From: Zymoseptoria tritici IPO323 | Taxonomy: Eukaryota; Ascomycota; Dothideomycetes; Mycosphaerellales; Mycosphaerellaceae | Direction of reading: 5' to 3' | Length of the DNA stretch: 64,000 nt | Assembly (NCBI RefSeq): GCF_000219625.1 | Contig: NC_018207.1 | Coordinates: 806,001-870,000 of the forward strand | Shown here: positions 11,033 to 21,663 of the stretch, one piece after another | Layout: every line of letters starts with the position of its first letter | How positions within the stretch are numbered: position 1 is the first letter of the stretch | Program-made: the position numbers and the translations under genes | Notes under the pieces: model-generated | What the model was told of the DNA's origin: nothing | What the model saw: the letters and a program-made list of their open reading frames with translations, nothing else | The model's database searches: none

Positions 11033-12088
11033 TCATGCTTTCTCTTGCCCAACCGCTGCCGCAAATGCCGTTGTCCTCGCCTGCTCTTTCGCAATGACTT
11101 CTCCAATCTTCGCCAGCTGCTCGGGCGTAAGCTTCTTCTTCTCTGCGGCCTTTTGTTTCGCTCTGAGTTCCGCCGCCTCCTGCAATGGTGTCCGCATTGT
11201 CTTGATCAAACTCTTTCTGCCTTCCACCTTCGCATCTTCCATTTCCTTCTTCGCTCTGTATCCGTCCTCATGCCGTGTTCGGAATTTGCTGTACTTGTTG
11301 CGTAGTTCGTCGATGACAGTACCCGGCATGGGCTGAGCCAGCAAGTGAGGGAGAAACGTCGGTGTCTCGACAGAAATGCGAGGCGTGTCGTCCTCGAAGT
11401 CCTCGAATTCCTCCTCTGGTTGCGCCGGCCATGGAATTATGGTCGTGGTGCCTGGGATCGCGCGATCCCGCTCCTCCTTCTCCGGCCTTGTGCGTTCCTG
11501 GCCGACCGGGACCAGGCGTTCAATGACGACGTCTCGATAAATTCCGGTCTCGGGATGTGGTAGAGGGTAGACCAGTTTGACATCCGTGATGGGCAGGGGG
11601 ATCGAGACGGTGATAACGTCACGGGTCTCGCCCTGCCTCATCTTCATCCACTCCGGCATGTGCACATCATACTGGTTTACGTCCTTCACCCGCACCGATG
11701 CCGTCTTCGTATTGATGTCGTTGATCAAGCCAATCCTGCCCCTGTCGCGTCCTCTGGTGATGACGACTCGGTCGCCTTCCTTGAAGGGAAAGAATTCGGG
11801 CCGCTTCTCTGGGTCGAGCTCGGGTCGTGGGGTTGTGTATATTGAATGTGCGCCGTATGTCTTTTGGTTCTCTCCAACATCTCGGCGAGGTGCTAATGGG
11901 CCCCTCTCCCAGTCATGCCTCCTGTTCTTCCGCTCTTCACGAATGAGATCGTTCGTGTGCCGGACCAGTCGCTGTTTGTTCTGGTTTCGCTCCCATGCTT
12001 CGGCGTTCAATTTGTGCTCCTTTGCCTTGTTCGCTGCTCGTAGGGCCGATCGCTGCGCTCGCTCCGTGCGGGCGATGAGTTTCTGCAT
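11033..12088 (-). CDS. MRPL40: Mitochondrial large-subunit ribosomal protein uL24m
   Basis: This is a single-exon, 351-residue frame from the Met at 12088. An in-frame Met 36 bases further up would add MTNHTLLPCFTT. The downstream start is preferred because MQKLIARTERAQRSALRAAN makes a good basic mitochondrial presequence. A KOW motif follows at about residues 100-150 (EGDRVVITRGRDRGRIGLI), then a long fungal extension ending in a Lys/Ala-rich helix. It matches the 54S subunit protein called MrpL40 in yeast, which binds 23S-type rRNA in the mitochondrial matrix. Confidence 0.88.
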   Translation of the reverse strand: MQKLIARTERAQRSALRAANKAKEHKLNAEAWERNQNKQRLVRHTNDLIREERKNRRHDWERGPLAPRRDVGENQKTYGAHSIYTTPRPELDPEKRPEFFPFKEGDRVVITRGRDRGRIGLINDINTKTASVRVKDVNQYDVHMPEWMKMRQGETRDVITVSIPLPITDVKLVYPLPHPETGIYRDVVIERLVPVGQERTRPEKEERDRAIPGTTTIIPWPAQPEEEFEDFEDDTPRISVETPTFLPHLLAQPMPGTVIDELRNKYSKFRTRHEDGYRAKKEMEDAKVEGRKSLIKTMRTPLQEAAELRAKQKAAEKKKLTPEQLAKIGEVIAKEQARTTAFAAAVGQEKA

Positions 12089-12766
12089 GGTTGTGAAGCA
12101 CGGAAGGAGAGTGTGGTTTGTCAATGTCGAGGTCTATTGCATACACTAAAACCAATGGATCGGCGGAGCACCTCCTTCGGGTCAGGATTTCTTGGCGCTG
12201 GGACATCCTCCTTGCCTCCTTCTGCTTTTGACCTTGACTTCTACGTCCACACCGGAGTATGCCGCGCATTCGGTGCCGACCAAGTATGCACAGAGCGCAT
12301 GACAGTGGCATCGCCGCGATGCTTCTTCCGTGCGAGTCGCATGATACCGGCCGGATTGCTGCTTCGCTGGCTGAGTTTGGAGCCATTTAGTGACGATACC
12401 TACCGCAAGCGTCCGCTCTGTATACGATACATTGGCGATGGACCTCACCTCACGCGCGGTAGAGGAATCGCTGACTCAAGAGGTAGGCTTTCCAGTGCTA
12501 TTATTCCTTGCGGCCACGAGTTGGACGCCTGAAGAAGCTAAAAACAAAGTTGAATGTCCCATCCTTCGCTGAACCTTGGGCAGACTGATCGACTGTAACG
12601 AGCAGCCCTCGAGAATCCTCCATCGGTTCCTTCGCTGCCCTAACGACATGCACAACTCTCGTCAGAAATGCGCTCGTACGTCCTGGGTCTGCGAATGTCG
12701 ACCTACCGACACTGTGTCGGTCCATAGCTGTCTCCATATAGCTCTGTCGTGTGTTCTGGAATCCTC
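12089..12766. other. Intergenic, no gene seen
   Basis: This is the divergent promoter region between uL24m and the GPI surface protein. A 139-codon plus-strand frame at 12113-12532 has no recognisable features. Confidence 0.5.
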
Positions 12767-14980
12767 ATGGTCAACAAGCTGGGCCTGCTCTTAACGAGCA
12801 TAGGGACATTCAGTTGTACAACAACTGCTATTTCGTGCAAGTGACAAAGAGCCAACATCAATATATCTGGTCGAGCTGCAATCTAACAACTTCGCAGTGC
12901 ACAATGCTTCCGCCCACATCAACGTATCCGCTACGCCGACATCAGATGCTGCTAACTCGTCTTCCACGATTGGCTCTCTCGGTGTTGGGTCGTACATATT
13001 GCAGGCCCTTGCAGAAAGTACTGACACCGGGCTGACGACGTCTACGCCATCGACACCTGATCCCTCGACGGTAACAGCCACAGACGCTACCGACACTGCG
13101 ACCCTCGCCATGTCTGCTTCCGACGAACCAGTCTCCGTTGCGCCCCTTGGTGATCCGGTCGTCATGAGCACCGATGTCTTCACAAAGACAGTCAATCTCC
13201 ACGGCCATCCCGAAGCAGTCTCACAGGCTCATCAATGCTGGTCAGACCTGTTGACTTGGAGCAGTCAAAGCTACTCCTGGTACAGCTCAAATGTGTACAA
13301 TCGAACGTTCTCTTTCACAACAACGACAATGACACCTCTGATAAGCACCTCTTGGACATCGACTTTCTATCCAAGCGACGTCAGCGTGTACACCCTCTGC
13401 GACGGTAGTCCGCGTGCGGACATACGGCCATGGACCACTTCGAGCACATACAACGTAACTGGGACTCCCTATTCATACTCATCCCTGTCAACGCCTACGT
13501 ATACTGTGGCCCAGCCTTGTATACCGTCGGAGCAAGACTGCCACATTTGGTATGCCGATTCCAGCATACCGGACGTCAACGAGCGGGCTCTCGAGAACCA
13601 GTGTGGCAATCCAGCTCATGGCCCTGACGGGGACTGTGTTTTTGGCGTTGAAGGCGGGGTACAACTCATCTATTTCCCGGTCAGCACTGTTGGAGGAGAT
13701 CTCTGCACAGGGAACGGAACAACCATCTATCCCCCGCCAAGGTCTGATGGTCCGAATGTTATAACGACTCTGGGAAGAACCTTCACCAGCGGCTCGGCCT
13801 ACATATCGATCAAGTCGCTGTCTGCATGGGTTGATGGCTTTGGCTACACCGTCGGTCCAAACTTCAGCGACTTGATCTTGACCGTGAAATCCGAAGATAT
13901 GTCCACACAGTGCAAAGGCAACAAGATCGGAACTAGCATGAACTGGGCGGGTCTTAACTGGCCGGTACCAGCCAGCGCTTACGAATGCCAGGACAGGTGC
14001 GGACGCCTTCAGTTAGGTACTTCTGCCACACCGGCAGAATGCTCAACCATCTGGAGCGATGTCAACCCGCTGCTGGCTATTCCGACCGCCGACAAGGACC
14101 TTTCCCCTGTGTGGTCGACTTGCAAGTTCGACGTACCTCTACTCGCCAATTACTGGTTCGACCCTCCCATAGCTTTGCAAGAACATTCAGTAGCGGATTC
14201 TATTACTCGGCCTGGGCTACCTTTCCTACAACAGTAGCAGCTGCACCTCAATCGTCACCCACCGGCACTCCAGCGTCAGCTACGGCACTGGCTGACCAGG
14301 TCCCAAGCAACACTCCGAGGCAATCGAGCCGAAGTGCTAGCACAGACACCTCAACGGAAGAGCCGCCAGCAGCAGAAAGCACCACCACCATGGCAGCTCT
14401 CACGCCCGACGTGGTCGCACTCTCGGAAAACAGCTTGTTGTCAGCGGTCACGTCCGACGCAAACGCACTCTCGAAAAACAACATATTGTCAGCGGTAGAA
14501 GTAGACAACGGTGTCATAACGCTGGGTTCCACGACCCTCACAGTGAGCGGGATCCCCAAGATACCGCAAGGCACCACGAATGCCCGAAATACCGGCGCCG
14601 CTCTATCTTCAGTCGGTCCTCCAGCCGCCGTCTCCGCCCAGAAAGACCTTCCTCAGGTCTTGGTGATCGATGGCAATACGCTCTCCGCCGGAGGCGCAGC
14701 GGCCACTATAGCCGGCCAAATTCCGACAAAAGCGTCGGACGGACTTTTCCTTGTAGGTCAGGCGACAGGCTCATTCCCGGGTGTGGTTGAAACACTTCCA
14801 ACCGTTGTCGTACCTGGCGGTAGCTCGGGCACTGGAGATGTTGTTGGGACAGAGGTCGGAAAGACTTCTTCGCCCGCCTCGAATGACGAGTCCGCTGCGC
14901 TTCGTTTGTTACCAGTGGACTGTAAGACGTGGTTGCTGAGTGCTATTATGTGCGTGTGGACGGCTCAGGGATTGACGTGA
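12767..14980 (+). CDS. GPI-anchored Ser/Thr-rich surface protein with a broken frame
   Basis: Exon 1 (12767-12815) encodes MVNKLGLLLTSIGTFS. An 82-nt intron (GTACAA donor, GCAG acceptor) with an ATCTAACAA branch site joins it in phase to the long frame from 12898. About 430 residues of Ser/Thr/Tyr-rich sequence follow, with Cys pairs (PCIPSEQDCHIW, YECQDRCG, AECSTIWSDVNP). This frame degrades after DPPIALQ near 14170, whereas another frame carries on from about 14190 (SSGFYYSAWATFPTT) through a Ser/Thr/Ala-rich stalk to a GPI-type tail (CKTWLLSAIMCVWTAQGLT). No GT..AG intron of the right phase fits, so a single missing base near 14165-14195 is the simplest reading. The family is unnamed but looks fungal-specific. 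The product would be wall or membrane anchored. Confidence 0.6.
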
Positions 14981-15532
14981 CACTGCTGAGTAAGTCTGAT
15001 GACTGCATTGACAGTTGACATGGCTGCGGGCAGCATGGACGTGGTTCGCCAGCGTTGAGGGATGATACGACAGAACAGAGACTGAATGGTTGGAGAACAA
15101 GCGCGGTGCACGCCAGACGCTGCATTTGCCTTGAAATTGGTCGATGTACAGTAATATAACATAGACCCGAAGTTTGATATCAGTGCACCAGTCTCCGCGT
15201 CATGCCTTTCCCACGAGCCTTGAGCTTTCGAGAAAGAGAGTGGTGCACTTATTCGAAGTTCGGCGAGCACTCCCGAGGTGCTTTGCCTTCCTTCATGAAA
15301 AGAGCAGACTCGCCAGCACCAAGTCGATCTCCACGTCTGACTGCTCGCTCTCTCTACGAATCGTGGCAGCCAGCCTCACATCTCGAACCACGCTGATCGT
15401 CTCTGCACTTCAGCGAGAAGGCGACGCCAGTCGGCAGCTTTCTCTGACTTGGGATCGTCTGGGATGTTGCTGGTCATGCTATGTCCGCATGCGCTTTTTC
15501 GCTCCGACTGTAGTTTCACATGTTGTCATGCC
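14981..15532. other. Intergenic, convergent 3' regions
   Basis: No gene or clear repeat is seen between the surface protein and COA1. Confidence 0.5.
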
Positions 15533-16208
15533 CTATTCCTCCACGATCCTCTGGAACGGATCTCTGCCTTCATTGTCCAACAGCGAAATCTTTTGACCGC
15601 CCTCAGGCTCCAGGCTCCACTCGAGCGTCTCGAACTACATCACAACGTCAGCCGAAAATGCTTCACGGCTTCCGTACCGTAGCCGCAAATATCGCAGTAG
15701 CCGTAGCCATAGCCACAGCAGTCACCACACATCAGGAAAGACTCACTATCCCCATCCGCGTCTTCCTCATACTCTTAAACCTCATCTTTCCCTGCCCCTT
15801 CGTCCCCTTGACCCAGAAACTAATATCGATCCTCCCCTGCATTTGATTCAATTCGCCTCTTATCCACGGGATCTGGCTGGCGAAGTAAATCTCGTCGCCC
15901 AGAATTGCTCGTGCTTCGGGATTCGTGCGCACAGCGTAGAGCGTGCTGCTGACGACAGAGGAGGATGTTTTCTGGTAGTTGAAGATGGCGAGTGCGGAGC
16001 CGACGACGATGACGGCGAAGAGAGGAATGGTGCGTATCCAGCCGTTACGGGTGCTGGTGGAGATGGAGGGGAGGTCGCGGTCGGCGCGGCGTTCCATTAG
16101 TGGGCCGGAGCCGGGGCGGGGTGCGGCGACGAGCGTTCGGCGGGAGACATGTTGAATTCTGAGGAGCGTGGGTAGATTTCCCAGTCGTAGGCGCGGTCGA
16201 GGTAGCAT
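15533..16208 (-). CDS. COA1: Cytochrome c oxidase assembly factor Coa1
   Basis: There are two exons (16208-15747, 15634-15533). The start at 16208 (MLPRPRLRLG) begins a basic mitochondrial presequence; an upstream in-frame Met is less likely. A membrane segment (IPLFAVIVVGSALAIFNYQ) is followed by the conserved assembly-factor domain with ILGDEIYFASQIPWIRGELN and GRIDISFWVKGTKGQGKMRF. The unspliced frame ends soon after. Removing a 112-nt intron (GTGAGT..GTAG) adds FETLEWSLEPEGG and a 20-residue C-terminus ending DPFQRIVEE, as in the family. Length is 187 residues. Coa1 sits in the inner mitochondrial membrane and helps mature Cox1. Confidence 0.88.
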
Positions 16209-16728
16209 TGTGGTGATGTGTGAGATGGCGACAGGTCTAAAGATCGTGAAGTCGAGGTTTGAGCCGTGCCAAGGCATATTGATGGCATCATGCTCGCTTT
16301 CTGCATGTGAGAGATTTCAAGATGACGGACCTGATCGCAATACACGAGATTTGTGGTGGAACAGCGCGATGTGTATGATTGTAAACAATTGACATTATCT
16401 TTGTCGTGCAGCGACTTTCATAAACATATTCTAACATGCTCGCTAGAGGTTTCCCATGGGTATTCCGCTAAAACGCCGTCCACAAAAAAAAAAAAGTAGA
16501 TCATTCAGGCTGCCTTCTCATGTTCCTCCATTTATGCATATTCGTCCCATCCTTGATGGCATCCCGATCTTTCCATTGGGAGATCTCTGGTCTTCGAAAC
16601 CCCAATGTTCCATTTCAAGCCCATGAGGTCTTAAGCCTTCTGCACTGGTTGCAAGGCATGTCCGCTTGAAAGTGCTTTAGTTCGCCAGACGACATCGAGA
16701 TTTCTTGCGAGCGAGGCCATCCGGTCAA
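16209..16728. other. Intergenic
   Basis: This lies between two minus-strand genes. It holds an A-rich run near 16484-16496 and no gene. Confidence 0.5.
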
Positions 16729-17169
16729 TCATCCGATCATGTCGACCATTTCCTCGCCGTCGATAATGATAGTGTCGGAGTTCGAGCTCGTGCTCGAAGC
16801 CATGGCAGGCTTCTGCAGGCGGAAACTCTCCAGGATGGTTGCAAAATAGGCTGGGTCGGATTCACATCGCAGGTGCGGCATGCGATTCAGGATCCACCAG
16901 GGGCGGCCGTTCTCATGCCATGTTGGAATGGACTTCCAGTCCAGTTCGTTGTCTCCGAAAATACCGAGTTTGATGTTACGACGGATTTTGATTGAGGCGG
17001 TCAGCGCTGTAGGGTCGACATGCTGTTGCTGAGGCATGAGCTTGTAGCTGGCAGATTTTGCCTTCGTGGTATCGTTTGATGTGAGTAGCGACATTGTCGA
17101 TGAGGTGAAGGTGATGCTCGGGCTGAAGTGGCGCTGCTTCTTGTAGGGCGATTCACCTTGTGCTGCCAT
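16729..17169 (-). CDS. Hypothetical protein
   Basis: A 146-residue frame starts MAAQGESPYKKQRHFSPSIT; an in-frame Met 13 codons upstream is possible. It has a Ser/Thr-rich N-terminus, a mixed segment (KLGIFGDNELDWKSIPTW, then WWILNRMPHLRC) and an acidic end. No signal peptide or membrane segment is present. I do not recognise a family. Balanced composition and Trp content argue for real coding; length alone does not. Confidence 0.45.
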   Translation of the reverse strand: MAAQGESPYKKQRHFSPSITFTSSTMSLLTSNDTTKAKSASYKLMPQQQHVDPTALTASIKIRRNIKLGIFGDNELDWKSIPTWHENGRPWWILNRMPHLRCESDPAYFATILESFRLQKPAMASSTSSNSDTIIIDGEEMVDMIG

Positions 17170-17614
17170 CGTGAATGCTGTGACGTGACTGGAGATCTGC
17201 GTGGGCAAAGGTGACGGTCGTGGAGAAGAAGAATTGCGACGGATCCAGAGAGAAGGCGGACGGCGATGCCGCCAAGGTCTTCGAAGCTCGGGTGAACCAG
17301 TGCTGGTCTGCGAGGCCTCTCGTCACGCGTTGCGAATCACATCCAGTCGCGAAGTCAAATTCTGGTGGAGCCATCGAGAACCATTGGGTCCAGCAAACTC
17401 GCCGGCCCGGCGAAGCACCATGGGAAGGCGACCAGATGGTCGTCGCATCAACCATAGCAACGACATTGCTGACCCATGTTGACGGTAGTAGGCGAGTCGT
17501 ATTTGGTGCGTGTTGGCTTTTGGCCAGTTAATACGACTCTGGTACCGTTTCATGGCCGAGTCCGCTCCTCTGGGACGATCGGTGTGTAAATCGACGCTGG
17601 TCTTGACAATGCTT

Positions 17615-18091
17615 TCAGCCGATCATGTCAATCTCGTCGATCGAAGGTCGGCCTTCCCGAGAAGAGAGACTGAGCATACGCAGCTTCCTCTCGCAATCGG
17701 CAGCTCTCCGTCGAGCAACATCTTCGGCGGGCAGGCTCATGTCGACCTCGTCGGCATAGAATACCCCAAAGCTTCTCCAGTCCCGGCAGCCTCTAGTCGC
17801 TTTCATCGAGTCGACGATATTACTGTATGTTTTTGGTTGACTCAAGCGCAGGCATCGGCTTGCTCGTGGCTCTGCAGGTACTGGCATCATCATGGCTTCA
17901 ATCTTGGGATTGCTTTCCCGATTGCAGGGCGGCAGCTTCGATATGCTGGAGTTTGATGCAGTGCTGCAACGCGACGCGTTGGATTGGTCGGTTCCTGTCC
18001 TTCGAATGCCGCCCTTCTTCCTTGGCGCTCGAGGCGCATCGTCCTGATCGAGCGTGCTGCCTGCACCGGCACGAAAGCAGTTGAGACGCAT
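17615..18091 (-). CDS. Possible hypothetical protein
   Basis: This 158-codon frame has a basic, Ser-rich first half that may be intronic or non-coding. The second half looks more protein-like (CRDWRSFGVFYADEVDMSL, AEDVARRRAADCERKLRML). Its last residues (IDEIDMIG) resemble the end of the neighbouring frame (EEMVDMIG). No domain is recognised. A frame of this length also arises by chance in this GC-balanced DNA. Confidence 0.27.
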   Translation of the reverse strand: MRLNCFRAGAGSTLDQDDAPRAPRKKGGIRRTGTDQSNASRCSTASNSSISKLPPCNRESNPKIEAMMMPVPAEPRASRCLRLSQPKTYSNIVDSMKATRGCRDWRSFGVFYADEVDMSLPAEDVARRRAADCERKLRMLSLSSREGRPSIDEIDMIG

Positions 18092-19554
18092 GGTTGTATT
18101 GGTATGTTGTGTCGTCGTCGGGATCGTCGTTTTTGAGGGCCTGTCGAGGCGGTGGGTGCTTCAAGTAAGCGGCTGGGTTGTATGTTGTTCAACGGAGATC
18201 GAGGTACGGGCGGTAGCGGATGTGTTCAATGGCTAGCCGGTCGATGCGTGCAAGATGACGGACTACACATGTCTCTGAGGTGGTGAGGCACTGCTCAGGC
18301 GGAGCGTCAGAGCTGTAAGTAGGAGGATCGCGAGAGCGAAGAAGATATACAAGTGAGGCCGGCGGGTGCTGGTGGGATATCACGGAAGTGGCACGGGCGA
18401 GGCCCTTGTCCGCAGTCCGCACATCGGTCACGGCCATTTAGCCTTTAGCGCTACAAGGACAGGGTGCCGATCTTGCCGTCGCCTTTTTGGGCTGTGTGTC
18501 TCTCTCTGGCCGCAGCACCTCGGGGCATTTGGCTCCACGCTCGCCCGGCCTTTGTTTCGCGATGTCATTCTCCGATAAGCTTGTTCGTGATTGTTGCTTT
18601 ATTAGCAATCCGCGGATTTGTTTGAAACGCGACGCCGAGCTTTATCCCTCCAGATGACGGAGCCTTTGTATGAAAGGATCTTGGCTCCCGAACAAAGCAA
18701 TGGAACACAGGCATCGATTGCCTGTCGTCATGCTCATCAACAAGACGCTTACTCGTGTGAACACATCCAGGGCGGAAGTGGCTTTGACGTCGGCGAAGCG
18801 CCTATCTCACGCGCTCGAACTCTAGCGCTAGTCAGGCGACCCGACTGCTCAAGGGACATTCCGCTCTCCAAGTCTCGAAGCGCAGTACTTTTACCATGTA
18901 CTCAAGTACATGATCATGGATCACGACTGCCATGCCGACTACGCTCAAGCTTCCAAATCCCCACGCCCAAGCGCTGCATCGAAGTGGACCGCTTTGCCCA
19001 GGACTTGGCTGGCAGGGTTGTTGCACTTGGGACTTGACGGCGCTGGACAGCACAGCACGCAGCGATACAATCACAGCGATGCTCCTTGCACGTTCACCGC
19101 TGCGTACCGATTCCACGACGGAGAATGCACCTCAGATTCTGCCGCGCGTACCGCATTCATCGCCGTTCAGGCGTTCACCGAGCCGCGTTGATGTATAGGT
19201 ACTGGTGGTTGGAATCCTCTTGGATGAGGTGACACGAGCGGAAACGATTGGAGGAAGCTTGACAGGGCGCAGGGCAGGGTAGACAAGCTTTGAGCTGCAC
19301 TCGGAGCTGCATCGAAGTCTACAGTAGAAATGCTTGTTGACCGCGGAAATGTCGAGCTCAGAGCCGTGTGCGGCAGTCAATTGCTGCCATCATCAACACT
19401 GCCTTCATTGATGTCACATGTCGCGCGGTAGTTTGATGTTCAACAAGGGTATTGCTGTGAAGCCATCCGCTTTCATGGGTCAACTTTCTTCCTGATTGTG
19501 CAGCTTGTCAAGGTCAGCATGTCTCACTTCGTCGCAAGCCAGGATCCTTTGGTC
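18092..19554. other. Intergenic, no gene seen
   Basis: Frames up to 139 codons occur on both strands, but none has motifs or supporting splice sites. The right end is the 3' flank of EFM6. Confidence 0.45.
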
Positions 19555-20366
19555 TTACAGATATATGTTTTCGCGGGAATAGCTTGGCTGGTCTGGGTCG
19601 TCGATGATGTCTTCGACCAGGAACTTCTTCTTGATTGCCTTCATGAAGTGCATGTCGGCTCTTCTTCGTCGCTTGAAGCAGAAATAGCAGACCGTCGAGG
19701 GGCCAAGGAGTTCCTGTAACGTCTGTTGCAGTAATGGAAATGCAGGCTCGAAATACACGCAGTCCGCTGCGAGCACGACGTCCGGCGGTGTTTGTGGGAT
19801 GTCGTCAGGTTGTGCTTGTCCCCAGTCATACACGCAGGCCTTCACGTTCTTCGCGAGGTCGTTGAGGGCAATGTTGCGTTGCATCAGCGCGAGCATAGAT
19901 CCCTGATCAGTGATGTAAACAGGACTTGCGGGACTGCACGCTTTTGCCACGGCCAGACTATTGGTTTGGATGTCAGAAACTGCAGGGGATCGAGAATTGG
20001 TCGCGTGCTATACCCGCATAGCCCACCTCCGGCACCGAGTTCCACTCTGAATCACGCTCGTTAGTCCTTTGCACGAATTCGTGGCGAGCAGCGTTCATCT
20101 TGAAGGCAGCACGGAGAAACAAACATTGAGGCCGTCCGCAGCTCTTCCCGCTTTCGTCGTAGAAGGTACTTCGTGAGGATCACACCAGCAGGCCATGCTT
20201 GCCCTCCATTGCCTTTTGCGAGGTCCTCGTGCAGGAGCAGCCCAGGGTCCAACAGGCCATCGAAGTCGACAGTCGTTGTTGAGGCCGCCTTGTGTGTCGG
20301 ACTCTGCACCAGATCCTCCGCGAGAGCGAACCCGTCGTGGTCAAGCTCTGGCTCGTCCAAGGCCAT
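19555..20366 (-). CDS. EFM6: Protein-lysine N-methyltransferase EFM6-like (METTL21 family)
   Basis: Three exons (20366-20125, 20046-20014, 19957-19555) give 225 residues. Exon 1 carries the family start GNGGQAWPAGVILTKYLLRR. The 33-nt middle exon encodes the SAM-binding motif, completed across both splice sites as IVELGAGGGLCGLAVAKAC. Exon 3 holds VYITDQGSMLALMQRNIALN and the diagnostic AADCVYFEPAFPLLQ. Both introns (78 and 56 nt) keep phase. Yeast Efm6 methylates a lysine of elongation factor eEF1A in the cytosol, and the same role is inferred here. Confidence 0.87.
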
Positions 20367-21663
20367 GTCGCGATGTTGATGATGCTGGTTGACGGCTCGG
20401 ACGGATCAGCAGCGAAGGATCAGCGCTCTGTGATGGCGTGGCTGGGCACGTGCTTGGCGCGTGCTCCTTCTAGCATGCGCAGCCAAAATGAAGCTTCTTT
20501 CGACTCCTGCACGATGGTGCAAGCAGCACTCGATCCAGCGCAGGGCGAAGTAGTCGTGGACACCTTGCAGCTCTCTCTGCGATCGCAGTCACTTTTCGGG
20601 ATTGAAGTATGTGCGCAGCTCGCGACGGACGATGGACTGGTGTTCTTCGCGATATGGTGAGCGTGAGGACGGTCATCACATCGGCGCCATTGCTCTGGCT
20701 TGACAGGGCAGTCAAATCGGCCTGAATCCTGGCGATCTAGAGAACCACGACTTCATCGGCACAGTCCGGCTGACTCGAAAATCGCGCATCCCAGGGTGCC
20801 CATGAGACTCCCAAGACCTGGACTGCATATAAGCCTGGTCGCTCGCTGCATCTACGACACGCCATGGCCAGCGAGCCTGCCAGGCCTAGCTCATGTAGAG
20901 CTGTTCGCGGAAGGTCTTTGTCCCGCGTTCATCCGATCAGCAGTCTGGAATATCTGTCTTGTCCTTGACACAGATGCCGAGCATTGACTCTTTCGAATCA
21001 CATCACCGGCCTTTCCTTGGAGACAGCTACACAATCCAGACCGTTGGCGGAGGCAGAGCCGGCATGCTGAACGCCGCCGGTGCCACAGCGTGCACTTCGC
21101 ATAGTCTCTGCGTGCGCGAGCATCACCCCGGCTCTCAGAATCACATCAGGACAGTATGTCCCCTCGAGAAGTCAAGACAGCGAGCGGCGATGCAGCGACG
21201 AATTCGAGTCAGAAGTGATCATGCGGGCCATCGTTGTGACCATTCCGCGAACTTCGTAGTATGAAGACGCACCAGGGAAGGAGTTTTGCGTCTCGCCGGG
21301 TGAAGGACAGATCCAACCATATCTGGCCATGAGAAAGTAAGTTGTACATCTCATTCTAAGAGATCGTCGCCGCCATTCCATTCCTATACCGATTCTGTCC
21401 CTTGCTTCAAAATCTAAGACATTCCGCCTCCATTCTCGAAAAAGTCAGGCCCAGCAAGGGTCCCAACGTCGGTATGGCCACTTTACGCGTTACACGCGCG
21501 ACGCCGCGAATCGCAATTGTACTCCCTTCCCATACTTCGAATATGCGAAGTCTTCTGCGAAAGTACAAGGCGAACCATTACAGCAAGAGAGGCCCTAACT
21601 GAGGTATTCCATGTCCGAGGAATTGTGTGTCGAAACCAACTGACTGATCAACACCAGGTGCAA
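20367..21663. other. Intergenic, divergent promoters of EFM6 and AXL2
   Basis: No supported gene is seen. Plus-strand frames at 20292-20660 and 20959-21264 lack motifs. A short leader intron ending in CAG at about 21658 is possible just before the AXL2 start. Confidence 0.4.

Noticed and set aside
20292..20660. Plus-strand frame of 122 codons overlapping EFM6 exon 1
   Set aside because: It is antisense to the conserved EFM6 N-terminus over its first part and has no motif beyond.
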